A DNA stretch of 36,854 bases from an uncultured Mollicutes bacterium (GTDB lineage: Bacteria; Bacillota_I; Bacilli_A; RF39; UBA660): the NCBI GenBank assembly GCA_900550145.1, contig URRF01000008.1:1-36854 (forward strand), in the 5' to 3' direction. The position numbers and the translations under genes were made by a program. The notes beneath the pieces were generated by a model that was not told where the DNA came from, searched no databases, and saw only the letters and a program-made list of their open reading frames with translations. This document shows, piece by piece, positions 22,222-30,612 of this stretch (the stretch's first letter is position 1; the number at the start of each line of letters is the position of its first letter).

Positions 22222-23249
22222 AAATCTCCTTTAATTAGCATAGCATCCCCAAATGAGAAAAATCTATACTCTTTCTCTACTGCAATTTTATATGCATTCA
22301 TTATATTTTCTTTTCCAGCAAGTGCACTTACCAACATTATCAAAGTTGACTTTGGTAAATGAAAATTAGTTATTAAATTATCAACTGCCTTAAATTTATA
22401 GCCAGGATATATAAATATATCTGTAAATCCACTACATTTTCTAAATTCTCCATATTTACACATAATCGTTTCAAGTGTTCTTGTAGTCGTTGTCCCAACA
22501 CTTATTATCTTTTTGCCACTTTTTTTAACTTCATTTAATTTATTTGCAACCTCATCACTCATTTCATAATATTCACTATGCATTTTATGCTTAGTAACAT
22601 CCTCTACATTTACAGGACGAAATGTACCTAAACCAACATGCAAAGTAATATATAAAATATTTACTTTCTTTTTTTCTATTTTATCTAATAATTCACGAGT
22701 AAAATGCAAACCTGCTGTTGGTGCAGCTGCACTTCCTATATTTTTTGCATATACTGTTTGATATAATTCTTTATCACTTAGTTTTTCATGAATATAAGGT
22801 GGTAAAGGCATACTACCTAATTCATCTAATATTTCCATAAATATTCCATCATATATAAATTTGAAATGTCTTATACCTTCATCTAATACATTCACGCAAA
22901 TACACTTTAATTTATCACTAAACTTAACTATTGTACCTTCTTTAATTCTTTTAGCGGGTTTAGTAAGACATTCCCAAATATCATCTTCAATATTTCTTAA
23001 CATTAACACTTCTATTACTGCATTAGTATCAGCCTTAGTACCTATTAATCTTGCAGGTATTACTTTTGTATCATTAAGTACTAAAGCATCTCCTTCATTT
23101 AAATAATCAATTACATCATAAAAATGTTTATGACAAACCTCCCCTGTATTCTTATCAAGAACTAATAATCTTGATGAATCTCTTTTTAAAAGAGGAGTTT
23201 GTGCAATCAAATTTTCAGGCAAATAAAAGTTAAAATCCTCGGTTTTCAT
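22218..23249 (-). CDS. queA: S-adenosylmethionine:tRNA ribosyltransferase-isomerase
   Basis: QueA uses SAM as a ribosyl donor to convert preQ1-tRNA to epoxyqueuosine-tRNA. The 343 residues have the typical start FYLPENLIAQTPLLKRDSSRL, the central PTAGLHFT and HVGLGTFRPV motifs, and the C-terminal NFHLPKSTL. Length is normal. It is preceded by AGGAG and overlaps tgt by four bases, the usual queA-tgt pair. The presence of QueA argues for preQ1-based rather than queuine-based modification. Confidence 0.96.
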   Translation of the reverse strand: MKTEDFNFYLPENLIAQTPLLKRDSSRLLVLDKNTGEVCHKHFYDVIDYLNEGDALVLNDTKVIPARLIGTKADTNAVIEVLMLRNIEDDIWECLTKPAKRIKEGTIVKFSDKLKCICVNVLDEGIRHFKFIYDGIFMEILDELGSMPLPPYIHEKLSDKELYQTVYAKNIGSAAAPTAGLHFTRELLDKIEKKKVNILYITLHVGLGTFRPVNVEDVTKHKMHSEYYEMSDEVANKLNEVKKSGKKIISVGTTTTRTLETIMCKYGEFRKCSGFTDIFIYPGYKFKAVDNLITNFHLPKSTLIMLVSALAGKENIMNAYKIAVEKEYRFFSFGDAMLIKGDL

Positions 23250-24016
23250 AATCTACTCCTTCTATAATTAGTAGCAAATTCTTTCGATCCATCTTTGTCA
23301 TACTCAAAATCACATTCTCTTTTTGTATAACCATAATCAGAATATTCATATATTAACTTTCTCTGACTTGGTGAAACAAGGTTTGGATTATACATAATTT
23401 GCATATTTCCCCTATAATTTCCTACTATCAAGAATCCTAATCTTTCCATTAAATAATCTTCATAAAGATTAGTTCTATCTTTTCTATATAAATATAAATC
23501 CTTAATTACTTCTCCATTAGATGCACAAATACCATTTAATATAATCATTGCAGTTACTTCATGAAACTTAGTTACATCATTACTTAAATACGTTCCATAC
23601 TCATCAAAAAAACCCTCAAATACTTTTGTAAATTCATTCTCAAGTCCAATATTTTCATCATTTGAATTTAATAACATCATTGTATATTTACTATTCTTCT
23701 TATCCATTTCTTCATAATCAAAATTTCTTATTAAACTTAATGTTCTTAACCTTTTTTCATTATCATTATCACTACATGTAACATAAGATGTCTCATCTAT
23801 TAAAGAAGGATAACTTATCCATTTTAAAGAGCATATCAAAAAATCATAATATGGAGAAAAATAAGTATATCTTTTTTTAAACTCTAAAAATTTTTCTTTA
23901 TTCTCTTCACTTTTTGATATATACTCTTCACAATATTTTTCACAAAAACTATAAATATCAGAAACTGGAACAGAAAACTTTATATTTTCTGGTGTTATAA
24001 AATGTATTTCTTCCAT
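23246..24016 (-). CDS. Unknown 256-residue protein between ruvB and queA
   Basis: I recognise no family. The protein is soluble, without a signal peptide or membrane segment. It is acidic and aromatic-rich (many Tyr, Phe, Glu) with five cysteines, including FCEKYCEEY near residue 30. The C-terminal end is basic (TNYRRSRL). It is flanked by an 8-base gap from ruvB and an ATGA overlap with queA and has a strong AGGAGG ribosome site, so it is a genuine, coupled member of the ruvAB-queA-tgt operon. Its function is not inferable. Confidence 0.7.
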   Translation of the reverse strand: MEEIHFITPENIKFSVPVSDIYSFCEKYCEEYISKSEENKEKFLEFKKRYTYFSPYYDFLICSLKWISYPSLIDETSYVTCSDNDNEKRLRTLSLIRNFDYEEMDKKNSKYTMMLLNSNDENIGLENEFTKVFEGFFDEYGTYLSNDVTKFHEVTAMIILNGICASNGEVIKDLYLYRKDRTNLYEDYLMERLGFLIVGNYRGNMQIMYNPNLVSPSQRKLIYEYSDYGYTKRECDFEYDKDGSKEFATNYRRSRL

Positions 24017-24024
24017 AATTCCTC

Positions 24025-25029
24025 CTACAACAATTCCTCTTGATGTTCTATTTTTAAATGATCATACGCACTTTTAGTAACAATTCTACCTCTACTAGTT
24101 CTTTTTAAAAATCCCATTTGCAATAAATATGGTTCATACACATCTTCAATAGTAGATACTTCTTCTCCAATAGATGCACTAAGCGCATCTATACCAACAG
24201 GTCCTCCATTGAATTTATATATTATAGATTTTAAAAGAGAAATGTCAACTTCATCAAGTCCCATATCATCTACTTTTAATCTATCTAAAGCAAGTTTAGT
24301 TATATTTAAATCTATAATGCCATTACCCATAACAAGTGCAAAATCTCTTGTTCTTTTAAATAATCTATTTGCTATTCTAGGTGTACCCCTACTTCTTTTT
24401 GCAAGTTCAAAAGAAGCATCGTCATCTATACTAACATCAAGTACTCTAGCAGTTCTTTTTACTATTTCACTAAGTTCATCTATAGTATAATAATTCAATT
24501 TAGATATAATACCAAATCTATCACGAAGAGGAGAAGATAAATCTCCTACTCTTGTAGTTGCACCTACTAAAGTAAATGGAGGAAGATTTATTTTAATATT
24601 TCTACTATTACCTTCACTTCCAACTATTATATCTAACGAAAAATCTTCCATAGCAGGATATAATATTTCTTCTATATATCTAGGCATTCTATGTATTTCA
24701 TCTATAAATAATACATCTCCTGGTTCTAGAGTTGATAAAATAGCAGCAAGATCTCCACTTTTTTCAATAGATGGCCCACTTGCAGTTTTAATATTCTTAC
24801 CAAGTTCATTTGCAATAATATAAGCAAGCGTTGTTTTCCCAAGCCCAGGAGGACCATATAAAAGCACATGATCCAATGTTTCACTTCTTAACTTAGCTGC
24901 TTCTATAAATACCTTTAAATTATCTTTAACTTCTCTTTGTCCAATATACTCATCAATTGAATCAGGTCTTATTGAAGTTTCAAAAGTATCTTCTTCTAAC
25001 TCTTTCTTCATAAAAACACTTTCTTCCAT
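24025..25029 (-). CDS. ruvB: Holliday junction branch migration ATPase RuvB
   Basis: RuvB is the hexameric AAA+ motor that drives branch migration with RuvA. The 334 residues contain the N-terminal RPDSIDEYIGQ block, Walker A YGPPGLGKTTLA (about residues 59-70), Walker B FIDEIHRM, sensor GATTRVGDLSSPLRDRF, and the C-terminal winged-helix domain ending in GRIVTKSAYDHL. Length is normal. It follows ruvA by 8 bases. RuvC is not adjacent; Firmicutes use RecU instead. Confidence 0.97.
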   Translation of the reverse strand: MEESVFMKKELEEDTFETSIRPDSIDEYIGQREVKDNLKVFIEAAKLRSETLDHVLLYGPPGLGKTTLAYIIANELGKNIKTASGPSIEKSGDLAAILSTLEPGDVLFIDEIHRMPRYIEEILYPAMEDFSLDIIVGSEGNSRNIKINLPPFTLVGATTRVGDLSSPLRDRFGIISKLNYYTIDELSEIVKRTARVLDVSIDDDASFELAKRSRGTPRIANRLFKRTRDFALVMGNGIIDLNITKLALDRLKVDDMGLDEVDISLLKSIIYKFNGGPVGIDALSASIGEEVSTIEDVYEPYLLQMGFLKRTSRGRIVTKSAYDHLKIEHQEELL

Positions 25030-25037
25030 AATTCCTC

Positions 25038-25592
25038 CTATTTAAGTAACAATCTTAAGCAATCCTTAATCTGCGTTTCAACATCATTATTCTTATCAAC
25101 CATTGGTATAACCCTTCTTATATCATTCATTTTATAGCCAAGTGCTTCCAATGCCTCAACTAAATCATCAGATTCACTACTAGATACATATTCCTCACTA
25201 GTACTCACTTTTCCCTTTAAATCCAAAATTATTTGTTTAGCAACCTTATCTCCAATTTTAGGAAACTTCTTTAAATATAATACGTTTTCTCTATTTATAG
25301 CATCACATATACCATTTATAGATCCAGTAGCAAGCATAGGTAAAGCCATCTTTGGACCAAGTCCCTTAACATCAATAAGTTTTAAAAACATATCTTTTTC
25401 TGATATATCATTAAAACCATACAAAGAATGTTCATCCTCCCTAATCTGTTCATAAATATAAATAGTATACTCACTACCTTCTTTATAAGAATATGGATTT
25501 GGTGTATATATTCTATAACCAATGCCATTATTTTCAACAACAATATAGCTTGGTAAAATCATTGTTACAATTCCTTTAATATATTCTAACAT
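25038..25592 (-). CDS. ruvA: Holliday junction DNA-binding protein RuvA
   Basis: RuvA binds the four-way junction and loads RuvB. The 184 residues consist of an N-terminal OB domain (1-62), a helix-hairpin-helix domain with LKLIDVKGLGPKMA and LKKFPKIGDKVAKQII, an acidic linker and the C-terminal RuvB-binding helices (EALEALGYKMNDIRRVI). Length is slightly short but normal. It is the first gene of the operon, with an extended -10 promoter and AAGGAAG ribosome site. Confidence 0.96.
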   Translation of the reverse strand: MLEYIKGIVTMILPSYIVVENNGIGYRIYTPNPYSYKEGSEYTIYIYEQIREDEHSLYGFNDISEKDMFLKLIDVKGLGPKMALPMLATGSINGICDAINRENVLYLKKFPKIGDKVAKQIILDLKGKVSTSEEYVSSSESDDLVEALEALGYKMNDIRRVIPMVDKNNDVETQIKDCLRLLLK

Positions 25593-25612
25593 TTAACCAC
25601 TTCCTTAGTTTA

Positions 25613-25621
25613 ATTATATCA
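25613..25621 (-). promoter_or_regulatory. Extended -10 promoter of the ruv-que-tgt operon
   Basis: The minus strand has TGATATAAT about 20 bases upstream of the ruvA ATG, with a weak TTTACT-like -35. Confidence 0.55.
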
Positions 25622-25642
25622 ATAATAACTAAGTTAGTAAAT

Positions 25643-25668
25643 TAAACAAAAGAAAAAATAAGAATAAA
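25643..25668 (+). repeat. 26-bp direct repeat, copy 1
   Basis: An A-rich 26-mer starting TAAACAAAAG and ending AAGAATAAA is repeated exactly at 27042-27067. The two copies bracket a two-gene segment of unknown function. Confidence 0.5.
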
Positions 25669-25686
25669 ATATAAAAGTAAAATATA

Positions 25687-25732
25687 AAAAGCAAGGCCAT
25701 CTTTACAAACTTTGGCAATGTCCTTGCTTTTA
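25687..25732 (-). terminator. Terminator after the anchored protein at 25782
   Basis: AAAAGCAAGG and CCTTGCTTTT form a 10-bp stem with a 26-base apical part. On the minus strand it is followed by TATATTTT. It probably works in that direction, isolating the gene from the ruv operon. Confidence 0.7.
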
Positions 25733-25781
25733 TTAATATTATCTTTAACCAATGTTTAACATTATCAGCAAAATAATCTAA

Positions 25782-26513
25782 TCACATAAACAAATAATCT
25801 ACTATATCCCCATTTCTAAATTGAACTTGCATCTCATATATACCATAACCAAGTGATTTAAAAATAACTTCATCCCCCACATGTTTAAATTTAATATCTA
25901 CTTTTTCAGTTTCAGATATATTTTTAAAACTCAACACTTTAAATTCCAAATCTATATTTAATGTAACAAGAGAATCTTTCTCTATACTTAATTCTTCTGT
26001 ATCAATTAAATAATTTTTTGTTTTATAAAATTCAAGTGAATTTAATGTTTCATAATATTGATTAGAAATTTTATTCGGTAACACATAAAATTTAGATATT
26101 AAAACTTTCTTATCATCAATAAATTCATTTGAATTTATATCACTATATCCACTAATTTTATTTTTATATTCGCGTAATATTACATCATTATTAATATTAC
26201 TTACTAACCTAGATTTTTCTAATTGCGTATTTGCTAAAGATTTTATCTTATGTATAACATATTTCCCATTCTTTTTAAAATATTTAACTTTTAATTTGTC
26301 ATCCGTATTAAAAACACTTGAATAAACATCCATTTTAACAGAATTAGTTTCCAATTCGACTACCACATGCCTAAAATCAATTCTTTCAACAACCTTACCA
26401 TTATCAATGTATTTTTTTATAAACTTATCTTTCCTTAAACCAAAATACATACTCACAAAAAGAAACAATACAATTACAACAATAATAGTTATATTTTTTT
26501 TAGTCAATTTCAA
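25782..26513 (-). CDS. Membrane-anchored protein of unknown function
   Basis: No family is recognised. The 243-residue protein has an N-terminal helix (about residues 8-25) and a long extracytoplasmic part rich in Lys, Asn, Ile and Val, with no cysteine. Its alternating hydrophobic pattern suggests beta structure. The likely start is TTG at 26513, five bases after GAGGTGA; an in-frame GTG at 26519 lies within the ribosome site. It lies 10 bases after the 116-residue gene, so the two form a pair, isolated by a promoter and a terminator and bracketed by an exact direct repeat. Confidence 0.65.
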   Translation of the reverse strand: MKLTKKNITIIVVIVLFLFVSMYFGLRKDKFIKKYIDNGKVVERIDFRHVVVELETNSVKMDVYSSVFNTDDKLKVKYFKKNGKYVIHKIKSLANTQLEKSRLVSNINNDVILREYKNKISGYSDINSNEFIDDKKVLISKFYVLPNKISNQYYETLNSLEFYKTKNYLIDTEELSIEKDSLVTLNIDLEFKVLSFKNISETEKVDIKFKHVGDEVIFKSLGYGIYEMQVQFRNGDIVDYLFM

Positions 26514-26523
26514 AATCACCTCT

Positions 26524-26874
26524 CTAAATAATAATTTCTATACCATCTGCGTCATATAAACCATTTACATTTTTTACTGTTTTTAATATATATTTTAATT
26601 CTTGTGTATTGTAGTCATAATAGTATAGTTCATCTAATTCAATAACATTTCCTGCCAAACTAAATATTTTTATGTTTTTATTATCATCCAACACATTCAC
26701 TTCTTTATTCTGTAAATCCGATCTATTAAACAAAGTAGAATTTTGTTCTAATAATTTATTAACTTTTTCATTTTCAAACAAATTAATTCTATTGTTAAGT
26801 GAGTTTTTTAAATCTAGTTTAGTATTTAACAAATTGTCAATAGTTACATCACCCCAATCTTCCTTATCGATCAC
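26524..26874 (-). CDS. Small protein of unknown function, start uncertain
   Basis: This frame encodes about 116 residues with no internal Met and no ATG start. The only upstream choice is GTG at 26874, which lacks a good ribosome site. A GGGGTGA site lies further in, in front of an ATT codon. The sequence is acidic and asparagine-rich with a short helical N-terminus and no membrane segment or cysteine. It may be a short gene with a rare start or an N-terminally truncated remnant. It is paired with the anchored protein downstream. Confidence 0.5.
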   Translation of the reverse strand: MIDKEDWGDVTIDNLLNTKLDLKNSLNNRINLFENEKVNKLLEQNSTLFNRSDLQNKEVNVLDDNKNIKIFSLAGNVIELDELYYYDYNTQELKYILKTVKNVNGLYDADGIEIII

Positions 26875-26926
26875 ATTTGATTAAACGCAGCAAACTTTAT
26901 GTTAACAAGTGCTAAATTTTGCCCAC

Positions 26927-26955
26927 ATTATATCAATAATTAAAGTATATTTCAA
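26927..26955 (-). promoter_or_regulatory. Promoter for the two-gene unit at 25.8-26.9 kb
   Basis: The minus strand has TTGAAA (26950-26955), 17 bases, and TATAAT (26927-26932), with a TG extension. A leader of about 45 bases separates it from the first possible start. Confidence 0.75.
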
Positions 26956-27041
26956 TACATTTTAGTTAAAATGTGAATCTTGTTAATTATAATAGTTATA
27001 TATTCTACTGCTTTACTACTTCTCCACTTTAACAATAACTA

Positions 27042-27067
27042 TAAACAAAAGAAAAAATAAGAATAAA
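27042..27067 (+). repeat. 26-bp direct repeat, copy 2
   Basis: This is an exact copy of 25643-25668. This copy overlaps the gatD terminator; copy 1 lacks the second stem arm. Confidence 0.5.
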
Positions 27068-27075
27068 TCTTATTT
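27051..27075 (-). terminator. Terminator of the murT-gatD unit
   Basis: AAATAAGA and TCTTATTT form an 8-bp stem with a five-base loop, followed by T residues on the minus strand. The gatD stop is in the hairpin. Confidence 0.65.
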
Positions 27076-27726
27076 CGAATGATATTTACTCATATATACT
27101 TCTTTTGCATTTATATCTAAACTTAAATCTAGTTTTTTAAATTTAAATTTCTTATTTTTTTCTTTTATTAAAGATTTTATTATATATTCATGTAATATTG
27201 GATTTCTAACCAAAATAGGTCCAAGTAAATAAGTACCATAGAAATTCTTATAATTAAGTATACCATCAGTAATATTATCTGTAATATTACTTCCTTGATT
27301 TCTAAAACCAAGTACTTCTTCTTTTACAAAATCTACATTTACTACTAAATCTCCTACTATTCTCTTATCAATATCTTTTGCATTATAATCAAATATACCT
27401 AAACCTTTATTATCATTTATACTATTTAAAAACAATTCTAAACTATTTCCTGTTGCAATTACAAAACCATTTGATTCAATAAATTTAAATATTTCACTTT
27501 TATATCTTAATATATCTTTTAAAACAATATTTCTATTTAATTCAGTACCACAACCAATATATATTAAATCATATTTACTAAAATCTATCTGGTCATTTAT
27601 AGTCAAATTATCAACATTAACCTTAATTTTTTCCTCTTTTAATGAATGTACAATAGCATTTATATTACCAACTTCACCATACAAATTCATTAAATCATAA
27701 TACAAGTGTAATATATTTATTTTCAT
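27070..27726 (-). CDS. gatD: GatD-like subunit lacking canonical glutaminase residues
   Basis: GatD is the class I glutamine amidotransferase that supplies ammonia to MurT for amidating the D-Glu of lipid II. The 218-residue protein keeps the family frame: HLYYDLMNLYGEVGN at the N-terminus, DLIYIGCGTELNR, GFRNQGSNI and GTYLLGPILVRNP. However, the nucleophile position reads ATGNSLEL (Gly93 instead of Cys) and the catalytic His of TYLHGP is Leu168. As written it cannot hydrolyse glutamine by the usual route. It overlaps murT by four bases, so pairing is certain. It may be structural or allosteric, with MurT using free ammonia. Confidence 0.85.
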   Translation of the reverse strand: MKINILHLYYDLMNLYGEVGNINAIVHSLKEEKIKVNVDNLTINDQIDFSKYDLIYIGCGTELNRNIVLKDILRYKSEIFKFIESNGFVIATGNSLELFLNSINDNKGLGIFDYNAKDIDKRIVGDLVVNVDFVKEEVLGFRNQGSNITDNITDGILNYKNFYGTYLLGPILVRNPILHEYIIKSLIKEKNKKFKFKKLDLSLDINAKEVYMSKYHSK

Positions 27727-29051
27727 TGTTTATCCTCCATTATATCATTAAAAGGTATTACGTAATCAAAGTTTAATATTGCAAATATATCTCCTCTAGA
27801 TTTATTTTTAATCATATCTCTTGCACTCTCTAAATTATCATATATCTTTATTTGATTCTTTTTAAAACCAGCATATTTCATTCTCGTAGCTATATCATAT
27901 CTATCTGGTCCAACACATATAACCTTATCAGTCAAATTATCATTTAATAATTCAAACTTGATATCATATAACCATGACATATCATTAAATTCATATCTCC
28001 TACTTATCTCTTTCCAACCAACAACAATAGTTTTAGATACTTTTTTATTACTTGTAAACAACACTGATTCATTAAATGTAGTACTATTTTCATTTTTATT
28101 ATTCATAACATATATTTTTCTATTTTTATAAGTATATAAATTATTTAACTTCTTATTATTCTCCATCTCACTTATATATGAGCAAATCTTATCTTCATCA
28201 ACACCTAATAAAGAACATACAGTATACGCTGCAAGTATATTATAAGCATAATATAATACATTAAATGCAATAGATAATTTATGACTATTATTAATTATCA
28301 TATTACTATTATCCAAATCTATCTTACTAGCCAAATAAGATATATCAGGTCTTTTAAATTTACATTTATTACAATAATAATCGCCAATGGATTCAAAATG
28401 ATAATAATTATAAGATAATTTATTATTACAAAGAGGACAATAATACATATTTATATTATCAAATTTATTCATTTTATAAGAATATTTATTTTTATTTATT
28501 CCATAATAAGTCACATTAAATGTGTTATCTAAATTAAATTTTTGCAAATAAGGATCATCACCATTTAATACCAAATGCATAGAAGGAGTAAGTGCATTTT
28601 TTATTTTATCAAACACTAAATCAAAGTGTCCATGTCTAGGTGGTTGATCTCTACATATATTAGTAACCACCACATAATTTGGTTTTAAATACCTAAATAT
28701 AGTTTCTGTATATCTTTCATCTACTTCAACTACCAATGCATCTCCTTTAATATTTCCAGATAAATCACAATTTTCTATAAGAAGTGTTACAATACCTGGT
28801 GTCATATTACTACCAAATTTATTATGAACTACATTTTTATTATCTTTCCTTAAAGCATCACTTATAATAGTAGATGTACTTCCTTTTCCAGCACTACCAG
28901 TAACTGCAATAACTATCTTTGGCATTTTAAAATAAGACAGTATATTTTTATCGAACTTAAGAGCAAGTACACCTGGGAAATTAGAACCTCTACCAAATAA
29001 CTTTAACAAAAAGCCAGCTATTTTACATATTAAAACTTGTATCTTTTTCAT
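27723..29051 (-). CDS. murT: Lipid II isoglutaminyl synthase subunit MurT
   Basis: MurT is a Mur-ligase-like ATPase that amidates the second residue of the lipid II stem peptide with GatD. The 442-residue protein has the P-loop TGSAGKGST (about residues 51-59), a central ligase domain with NGDDPYLQ, the MurT-specific four-cysteine zinc insertion (CPLC and CNKC, around 205-230), and the C-terminal domain with DMSWLYD and RYDIATRMKYAG. Length is typical. The start is ATG at 29051 after GAGGTG; an ATG at 29063 overlaps that site. It shows that the cell makes peptidoglycan with amidated D-iso-glutamate. Confidence 0.94.
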   Translation of the reverse strand: MKKIQVLICKIAGFLLKLFGRGSNFPGVLALKFDKNILSYFKMPKIVIAVTGSAGKGSTSTIISDALRKDNKNVVHNKFGSNMTPGIVTLLIENCDLSGNIKGDALVVEVDERYTETIFRYLKPNYVVVTNICRDQPPRHGHFDLVFDKIKNALTPSMHLVLNGDDPYLQKFNLDNTFNVTYYGINKNKYSYKMNKFDNINMYYCPLCNNKLSYNYYHFESIGDYYCNKCKFKRPDISYLASKIDLDNSNMIINNSHKLSIAFNVLYYAYNILAAYTVCSLLGVDEDKICSYISEMENNKKLNNLYTYKNRKIYVMNNKNENSTTFNESVLFTSNKKVSKTIVVGWKEISRRYEFNDMSWLYDIKFELLNDNLTDKVICVGPDRYDIATRMKYAGFKKNQIKIYDNLESARDMIKNKSRGDIFAILNFDYVIPFNDIMEDKQ

Positions 29052-29090
29052 TTTACACCTCATTAATTATTTTACAACATAAAATAATTA

Positions 29091-29603
29091 TTATAATTTT
29101 TTTAACATATTTAATGACTTTACTTTAGTATAAGAAGTATTAACATCACCCCAATTATCAATATCACTATCATTTTTACTAAAAAATATTGGAGTTCCAC
29201 CACATTCTTTCCAATGATCTAGATTTCTAACACAATCATCAACTAATATATTACCACATGCATCTACCATATCAGTTTTCTTTAAATGATATGGGACAAT
29301 TATTATTTTTTGTTTAACTCCCATATCTCTTAAAAATCTAACCTTAGCAACACTCTCATTTTCCATAGAATGTACTTTAGTTAATATAGATGTCATTTTA
29401 GGATCCATATCTTTTAATTCAGAAATAGAATTTTTAATTATATCAGATTTTTTTATTAATTCTTCCCATTTGGCCAATTTAATGTATTTAATTTTTAAAT
29501 CTTCTGAAAACAATCTACTAAATGGTATTTTATCCCATTTACTAAATAATACAGACGAAGTATCCATTATTACATCATCAAAATCAATATAAATTTCCAC
29601 CAT
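29091..29603 (-). CDS. HAD-family 5'(3')-deoxyribonucleotidase-like protein
   Basis: This small HAD phosphatase probably acts on nucleoside monophosphates. The 170 residues start with the nucleophile motif IDFDDVIMDT (Asp8, acid/base Asp10), have a helical cap, and end with NILVDDCVRNLDHW, the metal-binding acidic pair. The pattern is that of the NT5C/YorS-like family. Length is normal. The ATG has GAGGG. It lies between trpS and murT in the same direction with short gaps, so it is probably co-transcribed; no functional link to either is evident. Confidence 0.8.
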   Translation of the reverse strand: MVEIYIDFDDVIMDTSSVLFSKWDKIPFSRLFSEDLKIKYIKLAKWEELIKKSDIIKNSISELKDMDPKMTSILTKVHSMENESVAKVRFLRDMGVKQKIIIVPYHLKKTDMVDACGNILVDDCVRNLDHWKECGGTPIFFSKNDSDIDNWGDVNTSYTKVKSLNMLKKL

Positions 29604-29617
29604 AAACCCTCATTTCT

Positions 29618-30595
29618 CTATTTAAATCCAATTTTTTTCTCTACTAATTCATATTTTTCCTTTGCATAAGCAATTGTTTTTCTTGCACCATCATCAAGTA
29701 TTTCATCAATTATATCACTATTTATATACTTGTTATATTCATCTTGAATATGGCTAATCAAATCAACTACTTTATCACTAACGCATCTCTTAAACTCTCC
29801 ATAATTCTTACCACTAAACTCTTCTTCAACTTCTTCTATATTTTTACCCGTTAATGATGCATATATATTTATTAAATTAGATATTCCTGGTTTATTAGAT
29901 ACATCATATTTAACAACCATTTCACTATCAGTAGTAGCACCCATTATCTTTTTTCTAATTACATCCAAATCATCTAACAAATATATTACTCCCTTTTTAT
30001 TCTCAGCTGATTTACTCATCTTTATAGCAGGATTAACTAAATCCATTATCTTAGTTCCAGATTCACTTATTAATGGTTTAGGCAATTTAAATGTATTTCC
30101 ATATTTCTTATTAAATCTATCTGCTATGTCACGAGTTATTTCCAAATGCTGTTTTTGATCGATACCAATTGGTACATAATCAACATCATAAAGCAAAATA
30201 TCTGATGCCATTAAAACAGGATAGGTTAAAAGACCAGATGTAAAATTAACATTCTTACTACTTTTATCCTTAAACTGTGTCATCCTAGATAATTCACCAT
30301 AATAAGTATTACACTCCAAAACCCATGACAAATTAGCATGATATAAGTTATCAGATTGAACAAATATAGTATTTTTATCTTTATCAATACCACATGCCAA
30401 ATAAAGTGCTACCAAACTCTTTATATTTTCTCTTAATTGCTCTGGATCAATTGGTACAGTTATAGCATGCATATTGGCAACAAATATATATGAATCATAC
30501 TTATCCTGTAACTTCTTCATCTGACTTATCGCACCAATATAATTACCCAATGTAATCGCACCAGTTGGTTGCAATCCAGTTAATATTTTTTTCAT
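29618..30595 (-). CDS. trpS: Tryptophanyl-tRNA synthetase
   Basis: TrpS charges tRNA-Trp. The 325-residue class I synthetase shows LTGLQPTGAITLGNYIGAI, which contains the HIGH-equivalent TLGN, and the KMSKS loop as KMSKSAENKKG, with the bacterial MASDILLYD and IGIDQKQHLEITRD blocks. Length is normal. The start is ATG at 30595 after GGAAGTGG; an ATG at 30613 has no ribosome site. The gene overlaps nothing but follows the ATP-grasp gene closely. No T-box leader is visible because it is internal to the transcript. Confidence 0.96.
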   Translation of the reverse strand: MKKILTGLQPTGAITLGNYIGAISQMKKLQDKYDSYIFVANMHAITVPIDPEQLRENIKSLVALYLACGIDKDKNTIFVQSDNLYHANLSWVLECNTYYGELSRMTQFKDKSSKNVNFTSGLLTYPVLMASDILLYDVDYVPIGIDQKQHLEITRDIADRFNKKYGNTFKLPKPLISESGTKIMDLVNPAIKMSKSAENKKGVIYLLDDLDVIRKKIMGATTDSEMVVKYDVSNKPGISNLINIYASLTGKNIEEVEEEFSGKNYGEFKRCVSDKVVDLISHIQDEYNKYINSDIIDEILDDGARKTIAYAKEKYELVEKKIGFK

Positions 30596-30612
30596 ATTTC
30601 CACTTCCAATCA

